From NCBI GenBank assembly GCA_009838625.1, contig VXRG01000040.1, positions 1 to 49,836 of the forward strand: a stretch of DNA of 49,836 bases, in the 5' to 3' direction. Each line of letters starts with the position of its first letter. The stretch's first letter is position 1. Source of the stretch: Caldilineaceae bacterium SB0664_bin_27. GTDB lineage: Bacteria; Chloroflexota; Anaerolineae; Caldilineales; Caldilineaceae. This document shows, in pieces, positions 8,375 to 17,014 of the stretch. The notes under the pieces are model-generated. The model had not been told where the DNA came from, ran no database searches, and was given only the letters and a program-made list of their open reading frames with translations. Both the position numbers and the translations under genes were made by a program.

Positions 8375-9541
8375 ATGATCCAGCCGCGCCCGATCACAAC
8401 CGGTCCCAAGCATCACTGGTTCGGCTACTACGACAAGCTGCAGTTCGATCCGTCTGCCCGCCACGCGCTGGGCATGGAGGTGGAGTTCGAACACCGCGAG
8501 CCGACGCCGGCTGACGTAGTCCGAATCGGAATGGTCGATCTGGAGGACGGCGATCGCTGGGTGGAGCTGGGAGAGAGCCGCGCCTGGGGCTGGCAGGCTG
8601 GCTGCATGCTGCAATGGCTGCCGCAATCGGCTCACGAGATTGTCTGGAACGACCGGATAGACGGCCGCTTTGTATGCCACATACTGAACGTCAGAACAGG
8701 TCAGAAGAGGACTCTCCCCCACCCCATCTTCACCCTCAACCCCGACGGCCAGACCGCGCTGTCGATCGACTTCCATCGCCTCGAAGACATGCGGCCCGGC
8801 TACGGCTACATGGGCATACCTGATCCCTGGTACGGCGTGAATGCGCCAGAGGAGACAGGCATCCACAGGGTAGATCTTCGCTCGGGCGAAAGCAGTCTGA
8901 TCGTCAGTCTGGCTGAGGTGGCAGCCATCCCCTATCCCCACGGAGAGATTGGCGAGGCCAAACATTACTTCAATGTCCTGATCTTCAATCCCGGCGGGAC
9001 GCACTTCCTCTTTCTGCACCGCTGGCGCTTCGGCGACGGACCTTTTCACACCCGCATGCTCACCGCCAGTGCGGACGGCTCAGACGTGACGGTGGTGGAC
9101 CACTCCGGCCACACGTCCCACCTGATCTGGCGGGACAACAGCCATATCCTGGCGTGGTCGAAGCGCCCTTCGCACGGGGGCGCTTACTACATCTTCCCAA
9201 ACGCCGAGGAAGGTTCGTGCGGCCCAGATCAGATCGTGGGAAGGGTCAAGATGCCGCTCAACGGGCACTGCACGTATCTGTCCGACAACGACTGGGTGCT
9301 GAACGACACCTACCCCCAAGGGGAAGAACGGCTGCAGGACCTCTATCTGTACCACGTCCCAACCGACCGCCGCGTTGACCTGGGACAGTTCCATTCTCCT
9401 CCGGCGTATACGGATACGCTGCGTTGCGATCTGCACCCTCGTTCGAGCCCTGACGGCAGCAAGATTGTGATCGACTCGACGCACGGTGGGAATGGGCGCC
9501 AGATGTATCTGTTCGAGGTGGGAGAGGTGGTGGGCGCGTAG
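8375..9541 (+). CDS. Cytosolic beta-propeller protein of unknown function, group B paralog 1
   Basis: This 388-residue protein belongs to the same family but to a different branch, sharing GPKHHWFGYYDKLQFDP with the gene at 21378 rather than the FFGYYxxxPW form of group A. The shared C-terminal half has LNGHCTYL, a LNDTYP turn, CDLHPRSSPDG and DSTHGGNGRQMYL. The PDG block is a typical PD40 repeat signature. I start it at the ATG at 8375, which has GGGAGGA four bases upstream, instead of at TTG 8342, which lies in a hairpin. It ends the four-gene propeller run. Presence of both branches in one locus suggests two related but different reactions. Confidence 0.85.
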   Translation: MIQPRPITTGPKHHWFGYYDKLQFDPSARHALGMEVEFEHREPTPADVVRIGMVDLEDGDRWVELGESRAWGWQAGCMLQWLPQSAHEIVWNDRIDGRFVCHILNVRTGQKRTLPHPIFTLNPDGQTALSIDFHRLEDMRPGYGYMGIPDPWYGVNAPEETGIHRVDLRSGESSLIVSLAEVAAIPYPHGEIGEAKHYFNVLIFNPGGTHFLFLHRWRFGDGPFHTRMLTASADGSDVTVVDHSGHTSHLIWRDNSHILAWSKRPSHGGAYYIFPNAEEGSCGPDQIVGRVKMPLNGHCTYLSDNDWVLNDTYPQGEERLQDLYLYHVPTDRRVDLGQFHSPPAYTDTLRCDLHPRSSPDGSKIVIDSTHGGNGRQMYLFEVGEVVGA

Positions 9542-9616
9542 GCAGTTGGTTGGAAACTGTATTGGACTGGGCCGACAGGTCGCGATGCGGCCTTGATCAG
9601 GAGGGAGCGTTTGGTG

Positions 9617-9625
9617 TGCTACAAT
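9617..9625 (+). promoter_or_regulatory. Extended -10 promoter for toxin-antitoxin pair
   Basis: TGCTACAAT is a good extended -10 element about 108 bp before the antitoxin start. A TTGATC upstream is too far (21 bp) to be a standard -35. A GGGCCC-N11-GGGCCC inverted repeat follows near 9653-9676 and could be an operator for the antitoxin. Confidence 0.45.
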
Positions 9626-9732
9626 AGCGCCCAAACAGAGAAAGAAACTCCGGGCCCATTAGTGAAGCGGGCCCCAAAAGCCGGACAGAGAAAATGTGAG
9701 ACGGAGGGAAACCCCTTCAAAACAGGAGGACT

Positions 9733-9942
9733 ATGAAGCTCAATATCAAACCGAAATATCTTGTCAATGAAAAAGGGCGGAAAACGGCGGCTGTTCTTTC
9801 GATGAAAGAATATCGCGCCCTGATGCAGCGGCTTCAGGATTTGGAAGACGCGTTAGAGCTGGATGAGGCGGTTGACACGGCCACAGGCTTTCGGGAGTAC
9901 GCCGAAATACGGACAGAATTACAAAGCGAAGGCAAACTCTGA
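9733..9942 (+). CDS. Type II antitoxin, Phd/YefM family
   Basis: This 69-residue protein fits the Phd/YefM pattern: a basic N-terminal DNA-binding part (PKYLVNEKGRKTAAVLSMKEYRAL) and a charged, Leu-rich C-terminal helix that would wrap the toxin. Antitoxins of this kind bind the toxin and repress their own promoter. An AGGAGGA ribosome site precedes the ATG. The RelE-like toxin gene starts eight bases after the stop, so the two should be co-translated. The pair sits between two catabolic genes and is unrelated to them in function, so it is probably an insertion. Confidence 0.85.
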   Translation: MKLNIKPKYLVNEKGRKTAAVLSMKEYRALMQRLQDLEDALELDEAVDTATGFREYAEIRTELQSEGKL

Positions 9943-9950
9943 AGGATGCG

Positions 9951-10208
9951 ATGGCCTACACCATCCATTTGGAGCAACGCGCTGAACGAGACTTGCGACG
10001 GTTGCCCCAAGACGTTGTCAGACGCCTTGACGTCGTGTTCCAGCAGTTAGCGGAAAATCCACGCCCAGACGGCATCGTAAAACTTTCCGGGAAGACGAGT
10101 TCCGGTTGGCGTGTTCGCGTCGGAGACTACCGTATCCTCTATCGAATCGAGGGAAGCCGCATAGAAGTCTATCGCATTAAGCATCGTCGGGACGCCTATC
10201 GTAGGTAA
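9951..10208 (+). CDS. RelE/ParE-family toxin
   Basis: This 85-residue protein has the RelE fold signature: an N-terminal strand, two helices with RAERDLRRLP, then L(S)GKTSSGWRVRVGDYRILYRI and a C-terminal VYRIKHRRDAYRR. The GDYRILY arginine and the last basic residues match the RNA-contact surface of RelE mRNA interferases. It would cleave mRNA on the ribosome when its antitoxin is lost; that activity is known for the family, not shown here. The start has GAAGGA four bases upstream. It looks complete, and its antitoxin partner is intact. Confidence 0.92.
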   Translation: MAYTIHLEQRAERDLRRLPQDVVRRLDVVFQQLAENPRPDGIVKLSGKTSSGWRVRVGDYRILYRIEGSRIEVYRIKHRRDAYRR

Positions 10209-10742
10209 CAGTCGAACACTAAACGACGAATCCGCGTCGGTACCTCCGTTTGTAGCAGTCGACGGCATCCCCGCCATTCGCGCCGACTCAAACTCGCGGC
10301 CCGTAACGAGCGTGGATGTTAGAGAGGTGCTCAGCAGCTGGCCTTAACGGCGCTGCTGGATGTAAACCCACCGGTTGCACCGGCTTGGCCTAGCCGTGTC
10401 CGTTATTCAGCGGCGAGGGCCTTGTTCTCAAGACACTGTCATGATGGCTGGGCAACGTGTCTATAAACAGAAGCAGGACTTGTATCCCTGAAAGGCCGTT
10501 TCGCTTCCTCAACTCCGCCCCTGTTCCCTCGTTGCGTGCCCTCAGTTCAGAGTCGCGCTTTGTCGATTTCACAAGATTGACGAGACTGTTAATATCCTTT
10601 AGAATTCCCCAAACTACCCGGCAACCAACCCCGCGATTACAGTTGACGTTGCGAGACAGGCAGTTCTCCGGTTGCAATCGTATGTCCAAATTCGAGCAGG
10701 CAATGACAAAGTGGCCCGGCCCAGCCTGAGAACGAGGTGCCC
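10209..10742. other. Intergenic region with promoter
   Basis: This 534-bp stretch has no supported gene. It contains a 7-bp hairpin, CAGCAGC (10332-10338) with GCTGCTG (10352-10358), which may help to end the toxin transcript. The clear promoter at 10577-10605 faces the FG-GAP gene. Confidence 0.55.
10577..10605 (+). promoter_or_regulatory. Sigma-70-type promoter for FG-GAP gene
   Basis: TTGACG (10577-10582) and TAGAAT (10600-10605) are separated by exactly 17 bp, one of the best -35/-10 pairs in the window. Transcription would start near 10612 and leave about 130 bases of leader before the gene at 10743. It makes the FG-GAP gene and perhaps the following ABC genes independent of the toxin-antitoxin pair. 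Confidence 0.6.
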
Positions 10743-11978
10743 ATGACAGGTCCATTCCGCCTTGCAAATGAAGTCGACACGACCGGTTTCGGCGATACGG
10801 GCATGCGCCTGGGAGACCTGGACGGCGACGGCGAGTTGGAGGCAGTCTTCTTCCAGGCCCGCGATTGCCACATTCCCCGCATGTCGGCCGGCGGTTACCG
10901 CCACGAGAAGCAGGTCCACTGCGTTACCGCCATGAAGCTGGACGGCGACGTGATGTGGCAAGAGGGGGCTCCACTGGGCACGGGCCACTGGGCCATGCAC
11001 GAGGTTGCGGCCGCGGTCAGCGACATCGACGGTGACGGCAAACAAGAGATCGTCTACGTGACCGAACGCGACGGCCGCAGTTACCTCAGAATCCTCGAAG
11101 GCGACCGCGGCTACTACCGCAAAGAGGTGGAAACAGGTCCCAACTGTGTTCTGCAGCTGTGCGACATCCGCGGCCTCGGGGCCAGGCGCGACATTCTCGT
11201 CTCCACATTCGTGAACCCCATCTACATCTACGACGACGATCTGAACTGCCTGTGGAACTGCCACTTCTACGGCGGGGCCGGGCATTCACACGACTTCTAC
11301 GACATCGACGGCGACGGTAAGGAGGAGGCCTTCATAGGTTACTGCTGCGTGCGCGCCGATGGGCTCAAGGTCTGGTGGCGGCCCGATCTGGAGCCGCACC
11401 TTGAGGAGATGACACGCGCGCCCCACGTCGATCATCTGCACGTTCACGACATCGATGATGACGGCAGGCCGGAGCTGCTCATGGTCGCCGGCAAAGACCT
11501 GGTGGTCCTCGATGCCGCGACCGGCGAAGATCGATGGATTTTCGAGGGCACGCACATCCAGACCTGCGCGGTGGGCAAGTTCCTGCCGGAGAAGGAGGGG
11601 CAGCAGCTCTTTGTCACGGAACGGCGGCTGCACGGCGAAGACGCCCATATCGGCTTCCGCGGCTACCTGGTGGATTGCGGGGGCAACGAGATCTGGCGCA
11701 TGGAAAAGGCCGGCTACGGCCGGACTATACGGTTGGCCGGCGCCGAGGCCGATGTAATCTTTGCCGAGTGCCAGGGAAAGAAGCCGACGCTCATCGACGG
11801 GCACGGGAAGATTATCCAGGAACTGGATATGCCGCTGCACACCTATGCCGAAGACCGCTTCGACGATGGCGACACCGGCGTGCGGGCGGTCTTCACGATC
11901 GCCGATACGAACGGCGACGGCAAACTGGAACTACTGGGTTTCAACCGCACGCGCCTGTGGCACTGGGTGCAGGATTAG
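10743..11978 (+). CDS. Cytosolic FG-GAP/VCBS-type beta-propeller protein
   Basis: This 411-residue protein is built of repeats ending in calcium-binding DxDxDG loops: DLDGDG near the N-terminus, then DIDGDG twice, DIDDDG and DTNGDG near the C-terminus. One degenerate repeat has DIRGLG. Such seven- or eight-bladed propellers occur in integrin-like proteins and in family 11 rhamnogalacturonan lyases. Unlike most FG-GAP proteins it has no signal peptide. I use the ATG at 10743, with GAGGTG just upstream, rather than the GTG at 10737 that forms part of that ribosome site. It lies between binding-protein and propeller genes, so an intracellular role in oligosaccharide handling is plausible but unproven. 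Confidence 0.8.
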   Translation: MTGPFRLANEVDTTGFGDTGMRLGDLDGDGELEAVFFQARDCHIPRMSAGGYRHEKQVHCVTAMKLDGDVMWQEGAPLGTGHWAMHEVAAAVSDIDGDGKQEIVYVTERDGRSYLRILEGDRGYYRKEVETGPNCVLQLCDIRGLGARRDILVSTFVNPIYIYDDDLNCLWNCHFYGGAGHSHDFYDIDGDGKEEAFIGYCCVRADGLKVWWRPDLEPHLEEMTRAPHVDHLHVHDIDDDGRPELLMVAGKDLVVLDAATGEDRWIFEGTHIQTCAVGKFLPEKEGQQLFVTERRLHGEDAHIGFRGYLVDCGGNEIWRMEKAGYGRTIRLAGAEADVIFAECQGKKPTLIDGHGKIIQELDMPLHTYAEDRFDDGDTGVRAVFTIADTNGDGKLELLGFNRTRLWHWVQD

Positions 11979-12074
11979 CGGAATTTTGTAGCAGAATCGC
12001 GTATTTCGTTTTCAACTTATCCAGCTGTCAACGAAGGTAATCGTTGCAGGGCCTCTCAACAAAGGAGACAATCA

Positions 12075-14096
12075 ATGAGAAGTCTGAAGTCAAAGGGAAA
12101 CTGGATTAACCGCCGGGAGTTCATGCGCGTTTCCGGTGTGGCCACGGCCGGGTTGGTGGCCGTAGCCTGCGGCGCGGGCGGCGAGCCCGAAGCAGAGATG
12201 GCAGCGGAACCTGCAGCCGACGAGGCTCCTGCTGAAGAGGCAGCGCCTGCGGCGTCGGGCAGTATGTACAGTGAGGCGCCGATGCTGGCGGAAATGGTGG
12301 CAGCGGGTGACCTGCCCCCTGTTGACGAACGTCTGCCTGCCAGTCCCGCCGTTTTGGAAGCCGTAGAGCAGGTCGGCAAGTTCGGCGGCACCATACGTCG
12401 CGGCTTCAAGGGCGTCTCCGACCGCTGGGGTCCGACCAAGATGCAGAACGAGTCCCTCACCTGGTACAACATGGACCTGACGCTGCGCCCCAACATGGTC
12501 GAGTCCTGGGAGACCAATGCGGACGCCACGGAGTGGACCTTCCACCTGCGCGAGGGGCTGAAGTGGTCCGATGGTTCGCCGTTCGACAGCGACAGCTTCA
12601 TGTGGTGGTACGAGAACCATTTCTCCAACGAGGACCTGACGCCAGCGGTCTCGATTCGCTGGGGAACGGGTACGCCGCGCGTACCGATGGTGGTGTCGGC
12701 CCCCGACAACAACACGGTGATGATGACCTTCGAACATCCCAAGCCGCTCTTCGCCTTCGACGTGACCCGCTCGCACTGTTTCTCGCCGGGCCACTACATG
12801 CAGCAGTTCCACATCGATCTGACAGAAGACAAGGCGGCCCTGGAGGCGCAGATCGATGAAGCGGGCGTCGACTCCTGGGACCAGTACTACGTCGACCGCA
12901 ACTGGTGGTACCTGAACCCGGACAGGCCCAACATCGGCCCGTGGCTCTCGAAGAACGAGCTTTCCTCCGAGTTGTTCCTGATGGAGCGGAACCCCTACTT
13001 CTGGCAGGTGGATGAAGAGGGCCAGCAGCTGCCCTATATCGACAAGGTGACGCACCGTCTCTTCGACACCAACGACGTGTTCAACCTGCGCGTCATCAAC
13101 GGCGAGGTCGACTTCCAGGCGCGGCACATCCAGACTGGCAACTTCACGCTCTATAAGGAGAATGAAGATGCCGGCGATTACCGGGTCGTAATCGGTACCT
13201 CGACCCGGCACGAAGTGGTTACGCCCAACCAGGGTGCGCAGGACCCGCGCGTGCGCGAGCTGTTCGAGAACAGAGACGTACGTATTGCAATGTCCCTGGC
13301 GGTGGACCGCGACGGGTTGAACGAGCTTGTATGGGACGGCCTGCTGACACCTCGCCAGTACAGTCCCTTGGATCAGTCGCCGCAGTTCTACCAAAAGCTG
13401 ACAGATGCCTACGCCGGGTACGACCCGGACCGCGCCAATCAGCTCCTCGACGATGCCGGCTACGCCGAACGCGACTCCGACGGCTTCAGGCTGTGGAAGG
13501 ACGGCAGCGGCGAGACTCTGAGCTTTATTATCGAGGGGACCTCACAGCCGGGCACGCCCGAGGAAGACTCGGTCCTCACGATCATCAAGTACTATGCAGA
13601 GATCGGTCTCAAGGCGACCTACAAGGGAATGGAGCGCTCGCTCTACACCGAGCACTGGTCTGCCAATACCCAGGACGCCGTCTACTGGGGCGGCTATCGC
13701 GATCTGCTGCCGATTCTGACGCCGTCGCCCTGGATCGGCACCGAGCTGGACCGTCCCTGGGCTGGCGCGTACGGCCGCTGGAAGGTGGACGAGAACGACG
13801 CCAACGGTGAACCGCCGCCAGACGGCCACTTCCTGTGGAAGATCTGGGAGATCTGGGACCAGGTCAGCGCCGAGCCGGATCCGGCCAAGCGTGACGAGTT
13901 GTTCTACCAGATTCTTGACATCTGGGCAGAGGAGATCCCGATCGTCGGCTACCTGGGCCAGTCACCGGCGCTGATTATCATGAAGAACAAGATGTTCAAC
14001 TACGTCTCAGGCCAGCCGGTCAATGACGGGCTGGAGGACGAGCATTTCCTGAATCCACAGCTGCTCTCCTGGGAAGATCCCGAGAATCACATGTAG
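12075..14096 (+). CDS. ABC transporter solute-binding protein, SBP_bac_5 family (second of three)
   Basis: This 673-residue Tat-type lipoprotein resembles those at 2323 and 14897. The leader has NRREFMRVSG, a hydrophobic stretch and the lipobox VAVAC, then an Ala/Glu/Pro-rich linker. The mature part starts with the same SEAPMLAEMV...LPPVDERLP segment seen in all three, followed by the family's Trp-rich ligand domain. AAGGAGA precedes the start. It should bind ligand outside the membrane and feed the DppBC-like permeases at 17015-19197. Divergence in the ligand domain from the other two suggests a different ligand. Many residues around WWYENHF and WTFHLREGLKWSDG match peptide/nickel-type binding proteins. 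Confidence 0.93.
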   Translation: MRSLKSKGNWINRREFMRVSGVATAGLVAVACGAGGEPEAEMAAEPAADEAPAEEAAPAASGSMYSEAPMLAEMVAAGDLPPVDERLPASPAVLEAVEQVGKFGGTIRRGFKGVSDRWGPTKMQNESLTWYNMDLTLRPNMVESWETNADATEWTFHLREGLKWSDGSPFDSDSFMWWYENHFSNEDLTPAVSIRWGTGTPRVPMVVSAPDNNTVMMTFEHPKPLFAFDVTRSHCFSPGHYMQQFHIDLTEDKAALEAQIDEAGVDSWDQYYVDRNWWYLNPDRPNIGPWLSKNELSSELFLMERNPYFWQVDEEGQQLPYIDKVTHRLFDTNDVFNLRVINGEVDFQARHIQTGNFTLYKENEDAGDYRVVIGTSTRHEVVTPNQGAQDPRVRELFENRDVRIAMSLAVDRDGLNELVWDGLLTPRQYSPLDQSPQFYQKLTDAYAGYDPDRANQLLDDAGYAERDSDGFRLWKDGSGETLSFIIEGTSQPGTPEEDSVLTIIKYYAEIGLKATYKGMERSLYTEHWSANTQDAVYWGGYRDLLPILTPSPWIGTELDRPWAGAYGRWKVDENDANGEPPPDGHFLWKIWEIWDQVSAEPDPAKRDELFYQILDIWAEEIPIVGYLGQSPALIIMKNKMFNYVSGQPVNDGLEDEHFLNPQLLSWEDPENHM

Positions 14097-14106
14097 GCCG
14101 TGCAGC

Positions 14107-14162
14107 CACTGGGCTAAGGCCGGAAGTCGATTCAGTGTTCCACTTCCACCTTTGGCCCAGTG
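14107..14162. terminator. Long imperfect hairpin after second solute-binding protein gene
   Basis: CACTGGGC (14107-14114) pairs with GCCCAGTG (14155-14162). Inside it AAGG/CCTT and GGAAGT/ACTTCC also pair, giving about 18 bp in all with small bulges. There is no T-run. It could terminate transcription weakly or protect the upstream mRNA. Confidence 0.5.
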
Positions 14163-14280
14163 CAACGAACAGCCTTAGAGACGGCGCAGCCTGACCCGGA
14201 TCGAATGGGAAAGGTTGCGCCGCCCTCAGACAAACTTTTCCGGCTGCGAGTCGCCTGCGTCACACCTCTACAAACTGAGA

Positions 14281-14802
14281 ATGGCAAACCCGATGACCTC
14301 GACGAAACAGCCTACCCGCCCGCGATTCACCTCCGTCAAGACGTACAAGCACGCGGCGGGCCGTCCCTCCTTCTGGTATCCTCCCGAGTGGCAGCTGCAG
14401 GAAAGGGATACGCCGGATCCAGCGGTAAGCCTCTACCCGGATCCCTCAGACGCGGCCACCTTCATTTCGATCACGGTCCAGGATATGGGTCAGCCGCTGG
14501 CGGCGGAGGAAAGTTCGCTGCTGGCTGAGGGAATCGAGGAAGGGCTGAACCAGCTTGAAGAGTGCGTGGTCGAAAGGCTGGAAGCGCTGGATGACGTGGG
14601 CGACTGGTGCCAGGAGTGGGTGTGTACGTTCGTGCAGGATGGGACGACGCGGCGGCGCAGAGCGCGGCTGTTTTGCGCCGAGAAGTTCCTGTACTCCGTC
14701 GTGGTTCAAGGATCCACAACCGAACGCTATGAATACTGGCGGGGCATGATGGAGTGGGTCATGTTGACGGTGCTGAATACGACGGTGGATATGGGTGCAT
14801 AG
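14281..14802 (+). CDS. Hypothetical protein, DcrB/PsbP-like fold
   Basis: This 173-residue protein has no name I can give with certainty. The order of features is that of the DcrB/PsbP/Mog1 fold: an early FWYPPEWQLQ segment (lipid-like or surface strand), a SLYPDPSDAATFISITV strand, a helix, then a basic RRRRARLFC strand and a final YEYWRGMMEWVML helix. It has no signal peptide. A TTG at 14215 would add 22 residues but sits directly on its purine run, so I prefer the ATG at 14281; ATG 14293 is also possible. It lies between two binding-protein genes and may be co-transcribed with them. Confidence 0.6.
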   Translation: MANPMTSTKQPTRPRFTSVKTYKHAAGRPSFWYPPEWQLQERDTPDPAVSLYPDPSDAATFISITVQDMGQPLAAEESSLLAEGIEEGLNQLEECVVERLEALDDVGDWCQEWVCTFVQDGTTRRRRARLFCAEKFLYSVVVQGSTTERYEYWRGMMEWVMLTVLNTTVDMGA

Positions 14803-14834
14803 ATTGCCGCCATCGGGTTGTTCTCGGATCTGTT

Positions 14835-14849
14835 ATTGTCACTGACAAT
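14835..14849. promoter_or_regulatory. Perfect palindrome, candidate operator
   Basis: ATTGTCA and TGACAAT flank a single C, a perfect 15-bp dyad 47 bases before the third binding-protein gene. Dyads of this size and of the TTGT...ACAA type are typical of GntR-like and related repressors. No regulator gene is adjacent, so the binder is unknown. Confidence 0.45.
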
Positions 14850-14896
14850 CGAACTGCCACTTGTTGAATCAACTCAAGCGAAAGGAAACAGAGACC

Positions 14897-16917
14897 ATGA
14901 AGGACGGAATGGATCGCAGAACCTTTTTGCGGATGAGCGGTCTTTCGGCCGCGGCCGCAGTTGCGGCGGCTTGCGGTGCGCCGGGTGGAGACGCCGAACC
15001 GCAGGCTGCCGACGAGGCCCCAGCGGCCGAGGAGGCCCCGGCCGCGGATTCGGGCTCGATGTCCAAGTACAACGAGTCGCCTCTGCTCGCCGAGCGCGTT
15101 GCCGCAGGCAGCCTGCCGCCGGTGGATGAGCGTCTACCCGCCAATCCGGTGGTGATTGAACCCCTTGAGGAGATTGGCCAGTACGGCGGCACCACCCGCG
15201 TTGCCATCGGCAATCCCAACCATCTCTTCGGGGACCCGCAGGCGGTCATGGGCACCGAGCTGATCCTGCGCATCGCGCCGGACTTCTCCTCCATCACGAG
15301 TGGTCTGGCCGAGAGCTGGGAGTTCAACGAAGACGCCACCGAGCAGATTCTGCATCTGCGCGAAGGCCTGATGTGGTCCGACGGCGCGCCGTTCAGCGCC
15401 GACGACTTCATGTTCTCCTGGCATGATCTGTGGCTCAACGAAGAATACGCGCCCGGCGGTCCTCCCACCTCCTGGAAGGCGGGGGCTTCGCCCAGCGGCG
15501 ATCCGCTGCAGATGGAGAAGATTGACGATTACACGATCAGACTTACCTTCCCAAGCCCTATCCCCTGATCGTTCTCCACGAGACCTTCTACGCCGGTTCG
15601 CAGGGCGGCTTATGGCAGCCTGCCCACTATCTCAAGCAGTTCCATCCTGATTATGGCGACGCCGACGAGATCGCCAAGATGACCGAAGAGGCCGGTTTCG
15701 AGGAGTGGCGCCAGTTGATCCGTGATAAAGGCCGAGTCGGGTCGACGATTCCTGCTCAGATTGGGCTTCCTGGCATGACCGCCTTCATCCGAGTGGACGA
15801 CGCCCCTGACCACCACACTTACGAACGCAACCCTTACTATTGGAAGGTTGACACCGAAGGCAACCAGCTGCCCTACATCGACAAGACGATCGTGTTCGTC
15901 ATCAGTGAACGCGAGGTTGCCAACGCCAAGCTGATTGCGGGCGAGCTGGAATTCTCCGGCCGCCAGGCCGACCTGGCCAACATGGAACTGTACATGGCCA
16001 ACCTGGAGTCGGCGGACCTGAAGATCAAGATGTGGAAGTCGACCTTCCCTGGCCGTACCATCATCGTTCCCAACCATACTCACAAAGACCCGCAGGTCCG
16101 GGAGTTCTTCGGCAACAAGGATGTACGGCACGCGATGTCGATTTCCATCAACCGCGAAGAGATCAACGACGTCGTCTACTTCGGTCTGGGCGAGCCGCGG
16201 CAGTGGGCGGCCTGGCCTGGCTCCAAGTACTACGAGGAAGGCGATGAGTCGCACTGGGCGCAGTTTGACCCGGATATGGCGATGGAGCTGCTGGATCAGG
16301 CCGGCTACTCTGAGAAGGATTCCGACGGCTTCCGCCTCTTCCCCGACGGCTCGCGCGTAAGCTGGGTCATTCAGCTCGACACCGAGCAGGCCGACGTCCT
16401 CGATGTCTTCGAACTGGTCGTCGAGCAGTGGCGTCAGGTCGGCCTCGACCCGTCGCTGCGTCCAATCAACCGTTCCCATCTGAACGAGCTGGTTGCCGCT
16501 AACGACATGGGTATGTCCGGCTGGGAAGGCGATATCTCCGACATTACCTGGGTCTGGTGCTCGCGGCTCAACCACCCCGGACAGTGCAACGTTCCCTGGG
16601 GCAAGGGCTATGACATCTGGCTGGACGGCGACGAGGAGAGCGAGATCGCGGTGGAGCCGCCGGAGGAGGTAGCCTGGGTCTACCACCGCTGGCAGGAGAT
16701 GATCGACGCGGTTACCGAAGAGGAGCACGTCGCCATCGCCCGCGAGCTGTGGGAGTGGTTCTACGACTACCTGCCCGGCTTCGGCACCGTCGGCATCCCC
16801 AAGCCGGTCGTGATGAAGAAGAACCTGACCAACTTCCCCGACGACGGTGTGTGGGGCTTCTCAGTGATTCGGGCCGTCCCGGTACATCCCGAGCAGTTCT
16901 TCTATAAGCAGAGCTAG
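14897..16917 (+). pseudogene. ABC transporter solute-binding protein, SBP_bac_5 family (third of three), frameshifted
   Basis: The first part (14897-15568) encodes a Tat-lipoprotein leader (MDRRTFLRMSG, lipobox AAAAC), the linker and the first part of the ligand domain. It then runs into a TGA at 15566-15568. Translation continues in the next frame from AAG at 15553, giving KPYPLIVLHETFY and the rest of the protein to 16917. One missing base in the CCC run at 15550-15552 explains the break. Adding it gives 673 residues, exactly the length of the gene at 12075. It may be a real mutation or a homopolymer error. The restored protein would be the natural partner of the permeases that follow directly. 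Confidence 0.88.
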
Positions 16918-16936
16918 ATTCGAAATGAAGCCGAAA

Positions 16937-16968
16937 GCCGGCGGTCAGTTTCCTACTTGACCGCCGGC
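16937..16968. terminator. Hairpin between binding-protein and permease genes
   Basis: GCCGGCGGTCA and TGACCGCCGGC form a perfect 11-bp stem with a ten-base loop. No T-run follows directly. In ABC operons such hairpins often hold back part of the transcription so that binding protein exceeds permease. Confidence 0.6.
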
Positions 16969-17014
16969 CTACATATAGGTTCTGCTTTTAGCTGGTCTTC
17001 ATTGCACTAAAGTC

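Noticed and set aside
12090..13394. 434-codon minus-strand frame opposite the second binding-protein gene
   Set aside because: No domain or ribosome site; the plus-strand gene is clearly real.
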